Origin: Onchidella celtica
Taxonomy: Eukaryota; Mollusca; Gastropoda; Systellommatophora; Onchidiidae
Direction of reading: 5' to 3'
DNA: 64,000 nucleotides
NCBI GenBank assembly: GCA_963931925.1
Contig: OZ007571.1
Span: 13,464,506 to 13,528,505, forward strand
Position numbers and translations under genes: made by a program. Shown one piece after another: positions 61,429 through 64,000 of this stretch. Within the stretch, counting starts at the first letter, position 1; each line of letters begins with the position of its first letter. The notes under the pieces were generated by a model. That model did no database searches. It worked only from the letters and a program-made list of their open reading frames with translations, and had not been told where the DNA came from.

Positions 61429-62668
61429 TGTGCGGTTCTTTTGTCTTAGCAATATACCTGGAAGACAAAGGTAGAACAAGTCTAAAATTGTTTCCACTAA
61501 TTTTTATGCATCCGTATATACTTTTGGTCACTGTTAGAGATCAAGTATTTTCTGATTTAGTTGAGACCATACAACAGTCTTTGACCTGTAAAAATGCATT
61601 TTTTAAATTTTGAAACGCATGGGAATCACATCTGGGGGAACATGGTTTTGTTTACTGTAGAGACATTTTTCAGAGACAAGAACAATATTTCTCTTTGTTC
61701 TCATGATTGATGTGACCGTTTTTGTCATTGGTTCTACAGTTTGTCACTAGTGCCATAACAGTTTTAAAAAATGATATCAAATTATGCTTTAAAGCAGATT
61801 ATGTGTGATTTATTTTAGAAAGCTTTGAGATATCTCTTTGTCTACAGACTACATAATGATCAATGTTGAACCTGTCATTTGCTTGTGAATTGGATCGAAT
61901 TGTTTGATTTTGAGAAATATTTCTTGGAAATTTACATTTCCTCTAAAATTTCAGTTGTTTTTTTTACAGTAGAACACCACGACTCTCGACATTCTTTTAT
62001 ACTACATGGTGTATACAATTAACATAAAACCATATAGAGCCTTAGAAATGTAGACTTTATTCACTTGCAATTTAATTTTGATAGCACCAGTGACATTTTT
62101 CACCATATTACGATTGGTTTTATTTCTCAGGAAAAAGAAAAAAGACCGATTAAACATTGAAAACCCACAAATACATCTGTAGACGATTAAGCCATTGATA
62201 AACATCATTCCTGATGTCAAAAAACTAATTTGATTTTTTGTTAAAAAATCTGTCAACTAAAACTTGACCTTCTTTTCGGGAACGCCTCGTCAAAGGAAGA
62301 GCGTATTCATTGTAACTTGGATTAAAATATAATTTTACATCAAAATGATCATTAGCCTTCCTTGCTGATTCATTAAGGTGGGCTATAAAGGTATTTTACA
62401 TGTAAGGAAAAAGAAATAAACTAAGATTCAGACATTCTTCCACCAGCCACATCATTACTACAAAGAGTTAGTTATTTGTTATCATCTGTGAGAGACAATA
62501 ACACGGCTGTTTACATCAAAGTACTTTCTATGCATAATATGTCTCCCCTGAAACCATCTTTACAACCCTTGCTGCATGTTCCAGTAGTGACGTGACAACT
62601 TCCATCTCGCCCGCACTTCTTACTACAGATGTTGGTGCATGCTGGACCATATTTGCCGGCTGGACATT
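36566..62668 (-). CDS. Receptor-type tyrosine-protein phosphatase, 3' part (20 exons, 5' end outside window)
   Basis: Single-pass membrane receptor expected to remove phosphate from phosphotyrosine in the cytoplasm. Twenty minus-strand exons with GT/AG borders and matching phases sum to 2,630 nt: a 2-nt partial codon, 875 sense codons and TGA. Order: two 8-Cys EGF-like modules, transmembrane helix, juxtamembrane tail of about 130 residues, D1, D2. D1 has YDHSRV, GGYINASYI, FIASQGPT, VRYWPEKG, HCSNGVGRTGTF and MVQTAEQYEF, so it is a classical PTP domain. Two active-site positions differ from the family norm: WTD for WPD, and KNRC for KNRY. D2 keeps the fold pattern (KNRVNNILP, GDYINAVF) but has MCRNGADFSG where HCSxGxGRTG is expected, so it should be inactive. 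EGF-bearing receptor phosphatases are known from molluscs, but the orthologue is not settled. Introns hold many transposons, yet the frame is intact. The upstream ectodomain and start codon are not in the window. Confidence 0.9.
36972..37107 (-). CDS. PTPR exon: D2 dead P-loop
   Basis: A 136-nt exon (phase 2 in, phase 0 out) with donor GTGAGT. Joined to the previous exon it reads MCRNGADFSGLMCVILLLL where active domains have HCSxGxGRTGxF. The phosphate-binding Arg five residues after Cys is replaced by Phe. The exon ends ALKAIRPQVIPTV. Confidence 0.88.
37639..37772 (-). CDS. PTPR exon: D2 lead-in to degenerate P-loop
   Basis: A 134-nt exon (phase 0 in, phase 2 out) with acceptor TTCCACAG. 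It encodes FNKECHVTHLRCKIRDLDPA and on to GQGRTLLMC. It occupies the place of the WPD loop to HC exon; no WPD is present, and HC is MC. Confidence 0.85.
38251..38412 (-). CDS. PTPR exon: D2 YWP-equivalent segment
   Basis: A 162-nt exon, phase 0 at both ends, with acceptor TGCCCTCAG and donor GTATGT. It encodes TLGEYLPKDDGKATKLPPFC, then a beta-rich stretch ending ETASRMSSHAS. EYLPKDDG stands where QYWPxxG is expected. Confidence 0.85.
39237..39263. repeat. (TTG)n microsatellite
   Basis: Eight or nine TTG units in a phosphatase intron, following a C-rich run at 39,196-39,220. Confidence 0.9.
40200..40388 (+). mobile_element. Helitron-like 3' end, copy 1
   Basis: Ends ATCCCGGGCAGGGCCGGGGA then ACTCAGCTAG, followed by T. 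CCCGG/CCGGG can pair as a short hairpin about 12 nt before CTAG; a hairpin plus CTRR followed by T is the Helitron 3' signature. The upstream 180 bp (GTTATCACTTCCTGCGATGT, CAGGCAAGATGAAGC, ACCCAGAACTGAAACTAATA) recurs in two other copies. The 5' end is not located. Confidence 0.6.
40651..40788 (-). CDS. PTPR exon: D2 TQGP-equivalent segment
   Basis: A 138-nt exon, phase 0 at both ends. It encodes SFTNQNQQILTRLPLPTAVT and DLWHMVTQCQVSLIVAFD. The pattern matches FIxTQGPLPxTVxDFWRMVxEQ...IVML, but TQG is replaced by TRL, in line with a relaxed second domain. The donor is GTACCG, which is weaker than most. Confidence 0.85.
41204..41277 (-). CDS. PTPR exon: D2 YINA segment
   Basis: A 74-nt exon (phase 1 in, phase 0 out) with donor GTAAGC. 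It encodes KDLYRVRLIRESDELGDYIN and then AVFAP. This is the D2 counterpart of YDHSRV...DYINASF. The DHS of the motif has been replaced. Confidence 0.9.
42524..42644 (-). CDS. PTPR exon: start of D2 with KNR segment
   Basis: A 121-nt exon (phase 0 in, phase 1 out) with donor GTAAGT. It encodes RICHVSENIGDNGIKR through IANKSKNRVNNILP. It parallels the D1 KNRY exon and so marks the start of the second phosphatase domain. The tyrosine of KNRY is Val here. Confidence 0.88.
43652..43798 (-). CDS. PTPR exon: end of D1 and D1-D2 linker
   Basis: A 147-nt exon, phase 0 at both ends, with donor GTATGT. It encodes EQYEFLHKAAQAAMSYM, the last helix of a PTP domain, then a linker helix ending KMEKEFQ. Confidence 0.9.
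44182..44317 (-). CDS. PTPR exon: D1 catalytic P-loop and Q-loop
   Basis: A 136-nt exon (phase 2 in, phase 0 out) with donor GTAAGT. Joined to the previous exon it gives HCSNGVGRTGTFIAL, with the catalytic Cys and phosphate-binding Arg present and Asn where Ala is usual. It ends VDRMNMVQTA, which contains the conserved Q-loop glutamine. Confidence 0.94.
45160..45305 (-). CDS. PTPR exon: D1 WPD-loop equivalent and start of P-loop
   Basis: A 146-nt exon (phase 0 in, phase 2 out). It encodes TGEPAREITQFHFTTWTDKE, then VPPAPWGVVDFE, and ends at MPIVVHC, the catalytic Cys. The general-acid loop reads W-T-D where nearly all family members have W-P-D; the Asp itself is kept. I chose acceptor CAATAG because the nearby GACAG gives an in-frame stop. 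Confidence 0.9.
45890..46009 (-). CDS. PTPR exon: D1 RYWP segment
   Basis: A 120-nt exon, phase 0 at both ends, with donor GTAAGA. It encodes MKFVRYWPEKGEMDVGEIKV and on to TIRGLQLSK. This is the central beta sheet of the PTP fold (KCxRYWP then Y-x-I-R-x-L). Confidence 0.92.
46179..46276 (-). CDS. PTPR exon: D1 WEQ/VVMLTN segment
   Basis: A 98-nt exon (phase 1 in, phase 0 out) with donor GTAAGT. It encodes GPTQEILVDFMRMLWEQSVE followed by QVVMLTNLIEDGT. This is the canonical PTP core FWRMxWEQ...IVMLTxLxExG. Confidence 0.93.
46566..46740. repeat. (AAAT)n-rich low-complexity tract
   Basis: Repeated AAATAAAT in a phosphatase intron. Confidence 0.85.
46877..46913 (-). CDS. PTPR exon: D1 microexon FIASQG
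   Basis: A 37-nt microexon (phase 0 in, phase 1 out) encoding GFNGEEKFIASQ plus the first base of Gly. It matches the family segment GYxxxxxFIATQGP. It follows a 6.2-kb intron filled with nested transposons, and its phase joins both neighbours exactly. Confidence 0.88.
47240..48236 (-). pseudogene. mariner transposase relic
   Basis: N-terminal helix-turn-helix part is open: LLAALEDHSPTIQTVRSWV, REIYQGRISVEEGTRPGRPV, then ISDEVPISSASVHRILTDKL and HLLNQDEKEQRV. After about 47,853 the reading shifts and has several stops, but DADAPRPVK-like, YSPDLAPCDF-like and LCRWQKCLDNDGDYVE text is still visible across frames, the usual mariner C-terminal wording. A dead DNA-transposon copy. Confidence 0.8.
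48377..51304 (+). mobile_element. P-superfamily THAP transposon
   Basis: 2,928 bp, flanked by an exact 9-bp duplication GTAAACAAA (48,368-48,376 and 51,305-51,313). Terminal inverted repeats: left GGAAGTGTATATCAGTAC, right complement CGAAGCGCATATCAGTAC. A second, longer inverted pair lies inside (48,410-48,480 and 50,822-50,900, with GCTAGCGATGTCAGAAGATC). It encodes a THAP-domain transposase in plus orientation and is inserted in a mariner relic. The P-superfamily norm is an 8-bp duplication; 9 identical bases are seen here. Confidence 0.88.
48839..50407 (+). CDS. THAP-domain P-element-like transposase (one in-frame stop, short C-terminus)
   Basis: Start chosen at MPNKCGVVNCKDNY because a THAP domain opens at its N-terminus; the longer frame from 48,788 adds 17 residues without similarity. 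The THAP zinc module (C5, C10, CERHW, then PVLPRSIF) binds the element's own ends in known P transposases. A linker follows, then the catalytic RNase H-like region with LLVDEVKIRQRVAFSGG, GSMTDNHKINQQYCKLF and WYLLYDSVHLLKCLL. A TAA at 49,529-49,531 (codon 231) is in frame, and reading resumes in the same frame to TAA at 50,405-50,407. The product would be 522 codons against roughly 750-900 for family members, and its last 70 residues do not look like the family, so this copy is probably inactive. A small intron over the stop cannot be excluded. Confidence 0.75.
51590..51849 (+). mobile_element. Helitron-like 3' end, copy 2
   Basis: Shares CACATGGCGTTATCACTTCC, CAGGCAAGATGAAGC and CACCCAGAACTGAAACC with copy 1 and ends CGGGCAGGGCGGGGACCTCA then GCTAG, followed by T. 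Confidence 0.6.
51868..52258 (+). pseudogene. THAP-domain exon fragment
   Basis: The frame from 51,966 reads MPAGCTAVVCYDRGGKDGSK and then LPTIRVNKGKDVKELTERL, the first half of a THAP domain (M-P-x-x-C-x4-C). The closing C-x2-H is not found. The upstream 100 bp and the first 110 bp of the frame match the minus strand at 26,540-26,765, including GGTGGATCAGCTGAT. It is a dispersed copy of a THAP gene or transposon exon. Confidence 0.55.
52500..52759 (+). mobile_element. Helitron-like 3' end, copy 3
   Basis: Shares CACTTCCTACGATGTGTTCA and CCTAGAACTGAAACTAATA with copies 1 and 2, and ends CCGGGGACCTCAGCTAG followed by T. The hairpin is weaker (CCCAGATAGACCCGGGG). Confidence 0.55.
53098..53174 (-). 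CDS. PTPR exon: D1 YDHSRV segment
   Basis: A 77-nt exon (phase 1 in, phase 0 out) with donor GTAAGT. It encodes YDHSRVHLLEDSKKEKGGYI followed by NASYIE, the near-invariant YDHSRV and YINASYI motifs of classical PTP domains. Confidence 0.93.
53594..53681 (-). CDS. PTPR exon: D1 KNR segment
   Basis: An 88-nt exon (phase 0 in, phase 1 out) with donor GTAAGC. It encodes DIPANKDATTRVAISAVNKM and then KNRCREICA. The family motif here is NKxKNRY; its tyrosine packs on the substrate phosphotyrosine ring. This gene has Cys at that position. Confidence 0.88.
54371..54549 (-). CDS. PTPR exon: membrane-proximal wedge and start of D1
   Basis: A 179-nt exon (phase 1 in, phase 0 out). It encodes a basic stretch (WLLRRRKENNESRQTKG), then SIAVTDLDDFMLSHG and KKFFIEQFH. 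The pattern I-x-V-x-DL-x-x-F followed by an EF-like helix is the helical lead-in to a classical PTP domain. Donor GTAAGC. The acceptor tract TTATATTCTCCAG is modest but is the one that fits the phase. Confidence 0.85.
54686..54830 (-). repeat. (AAGAT)n with LINE-like 3' tail
   Basis: An AAGAT run (54,686-54,716) adjoins TTTTATTCGTCCTTGTACAA then GGAAATTTG. On the minus strand this is the GGAA...GGACGAATAAA plus short tandem tail common at the 3' end of CR1/Rex1-type LINEs. The body is not recognised. Confidence 0.5.
54831..56578. other. Intron; no gene recognised
   Basis: Unique-looking intron sequence of the phosphatase gene with several overlapping short plus frames at 55.5-56.4 kb, none with recognisable similarity. 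Confidence 0.4.
56584..57844 (+). repeat. Solo LTR with 5-bp target duplication
   Basis: 1,261 bp from TGTCACGAGCCGCG to GATATTTGACA, flanked by exact GTATT (56,579-56,583 and 57,845-57,849). It has a TATA box (GGTATAAAAGC, near 56,920) on the plus strand. The opening TGTCACGAG is shared with the Gmr1-like LTR at 2,111, suggesting a related family, but the bodies differ. It lies in a phosphatase intron, opposite to the gene's direction. Confidence 0.82.
57955..58256 (-). CDS. PTPR exon: cytoplasmic juxtamembrane tail
   Basis: A 302-nt exon (phase 2 in, phase 1 out) opening RRKHSRTPDSLHSMPP. It is rich in Pro, Ser and Glu and contains YEEP and HYENLAL, possible tyrosine phosphorylation or SH2-binding sites by pattern only. 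Acceptor TGTCAG, donor GTTGGT. No folded domain is recognised. A solo LTR lies about 110 bp beyond its donor, inside the following intron. Confidence 0.85.
59050..59167 (-). CDS. PTPR exon: transmembrane segment
   Basis: A 118-nt exon, entering in phase 1 and leaving in phase 2. After a short acidic stalk (EKKVAGDEGQDD) it encodes about 27 hydrophobic residues from LPIVAIIVPIAIV to TIGVLLW. The next exon opens with a basic Arg/Lys run, the usual stop-transfer signal, so the C-terminal side is cytoplasmic. Confidence 0.9.
59633..59791 (-). CDS. PTPR exon: EGF-like module B
   Basis: Phase 1 to phase 1 exon of 159 nt with acceptor TTCCTTCAG and strong donor GTAAGT. It encodes CEAGKYGKACNSTCSSTC, then an Asn/Thr-rich loop, then CQAGYEGDLC. 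The 8-Cys spacing resembles the preceding module. It carries possible N-glycosylation sites (NST, NNT), as expected for an extracellular region. Confidence 0.88.
61397..61424. repeat. (GT)n microsatellite
   Basis: Fourteen GT units followed by a short interrupted GT tract. Confidence 0.9.
62525..62668 (-). CDS. PTPR exon: EGF-like module A
   Basis: Phase 1 to phase 1 exon of 144 nt. The acceptor follows TTTAACAG and the donor is GTACTT. It encodes an 8-cysteine EGF/laminin-like module beginning ECPAGKYGPACTNICSKKCG. This is the most 5' exon I can recognise; nothing similar was found from here to the right edge. The donor is weaker than the others, and a further EGF exon could lie in the 2.7-kb intron that follows. 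Confidence 0.8.
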
Positions 62669-63081
62669 CTGTTAAATAGTTCAGTACAGTACGTACATTC
62701 TGGAAGTACCTCAAAGTATTGCCATATAAAAGCAGTGAGCATTATTTGTTTTAGCACTGAATGAAGACATCGTCTTGAAAAAATGTTAGCATATTTTCCA
62801 TTGTTCATGTCGGAATGTATCACCAATGTACTCGAAGCTAAGGAAGTAACATAATATAATATTCTGCCGTGAACAGTAAGCAGATAAATGTGTTTGCCAA
62901 ATTTGTTATTGAATGGACTATTCCCTTGATTCACGTCATTATTGTCTACCATTACTTTGTGCCCCGATATTACATCAAAGTTAACAAACAGCGGGGAAGG
63001 AAAGAGAATAAAAGCTATGGGTGGCATGTGGATACGAAAATGGGAAAGATCGATAGTAAGTAGTATATTATATCTAACCTA

Positions 63082-63470
63082 ATTGGGGACACGTTGGTCT
63101 AGAGGCAAGGTGCTGGCCTCTCAGGCTGAGGGTACCGGGTTCGAACCATGATTGGTGAAGGCATGTTGGAATTTTAGGATGTTTCTTGCAATTTCCTGTC
63201 CTTAGTTCTATGGTAGGTAGGATGGAGCACCTAGTCTTCTCGGATAAGGACGAGAAACTCGAGGTGGGGGTGGGGCTGTCGAAGTTGCGCAAGTTAAAGA
63301 TACCCTTGGCAGTTGGAAACCGAAAAGAACAGCCGTAACTGGCAGATCCAGGGGCAAAATTAAATAAAATCTTTTCCTAACGCCCCACCCCCTTCCAAAA
63401 AAGGGGCCTACTTCCCAAATCAAATGGGATTAAGAAAATACAAATACAAAAAAAAATAATTAAAAACAAA
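63082..63470 (+). mobile_element. tRNA-derived SINE
   Basis: The head resembles a tRNA gene, with A-box-like TTGGTCTAGAGGC and a perfect B box GGGTTCGAACC, a pol III promoter. The body contains AGTCTTCTCGGATAAGGACG and GCAAGTTAAAGATACCCTTG, conserved-core wording like that of Meta-type SINEs in invertebrates. The tail is AAATACAAATAC followed by poly-A near 63,440-63,470. Not a functional tRNA gene, since the acceptor and anticodon stems do not pair. Confidence 0.8.
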
Positions 63471-64000
63471 ATAACCTAACAAAAACGATTACTCCTTTGT
63501 TTCGTAAAATTGTTGTTTGCTCGCTCATTTTCTATTGGACATTTGATTGGTAATATTGTTTAATTCCAATAAACTAATGGTCTGCCACATCCTGAACGAG
63601 CAATAAAGAAAATCATTATCTGCTGCTTCCCAATTCTTTAAAGAATAGAAGAATAGTTGAAATACTGAATGTGAGAAATACCGCAAGGCCTTTTCAGCAG
63701 ATGAAGTAGAAATCTCTCCAGCGGAGCTGGTAAAGATTTCCGAGATTAAAAAAGAAATGTACCAAACATGAAATGTAATTATCAGGATTTATTGATGATC
63801 ATACTATGTCCTGTTTGCTATTTAAAATAGCAAGAATTGGCGCCAGATGTACCACAAGTCAATTACTCCTCCATTACAATAAATGCTTTAACCTATCACC
63901 CAAGCTACACACATGGATAAAAACAAAATTATCTCCTATATGTGAGTGGACATGCCCTGGTTTAACCCCTGCTCTACCAGTAGTGCATCAACAAACGTGT
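63471..64000. other. No gene recognised
   Basis: AT-rich sequence to the window edge. No further EGF-like exon of the phosphatase gene was found here on the minus strand. Confidence 0.4.

Noticed and set aside
63082-63160. Functional tRNA gene
   Set aside because: A and B boxes are present, but the acceptor and anticodon stems do not pair and a SINE body follows.

Overview
The window is animal nuclear DNA, most likely from a mollusc or another lophotrochozoan. Its only clear host gene has many introns. The rest is repeat-rich, with CsRn1-like, Gmr1-like, mariner, P-type, Helitron-like and tRNA-SINE sequence. The clade is inferred from this repeat mix; no species marker was seen.

Host gene: the minus strand from 62,668 down to 36,566 carries the 3' part of a receptor-type tyrosine phosphatase gene. 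I read twenty exons with matching phases. They sum to 2,630 nt, or 875 codons plus a stop after a 2-nt partial codon. In order they encode two EGF-like modules, one transmembrane helix, a juxtamembrane tail, phosphatase domain D1 (HC-x5-R signature present, but WTD for WPD and KNRC for KNRY), and a degenerate D2 with no catalytic signature. The 5' exons lie beyond the right edge. A 150-bp-armed inverted repeat sits just downstream of the stop codon, probably in the 3' UTR.

1-33.6 kb is mostly repeats. 592-1,681 is a TIR-bounded relic with an eroded MADF-like frame. 2,111-9,982 is a broken Gmr1-like LTR element with integrase parts ahead of reverse transcriptase, followed by a second leader copy. 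11,504-12,653 is an older inverted solo LTR of that family. 14,693-15,162 is a P-type MITE. 15,884-16,504 and 20,632-21,264 are two solo LTRs of one family in opposite orientation, each with its own target duplication, on either side of a broken CsRn1-like element. 20,085-23,660 is a diverged tandem duplication of a relic unit whose pieces also occur at 11-14.6 kb. 24,629-33,600 is bounded by a 45-bp inverted repeat pair and holds a 74-bp minisatellite, an eroded THAP exon and a young CsRn1-like element (27,846-32,419).

33.6-36 kb is intergenic with simple repeats. Introns of the phosphatase gene carry a mariner relic (47,182-51,467) into which a P-type THAP transposon (48,377-51,304) has inserted with a 9-bp duplication, three Helitron-like 3' ends, a second THAP exon fragment, a solo LTR (56,584-57,844) and a LINE-like tail. 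A tRNA-derived SINE lies at 63.08-63.47 kb.

Most notable are the P-type transposon with its MITE, which share termini, an internal segment and a similar target (GYAAACAAW); the receptor phosphatase with a dead D2 and altered D1; and the long hairpin after its stop codon.
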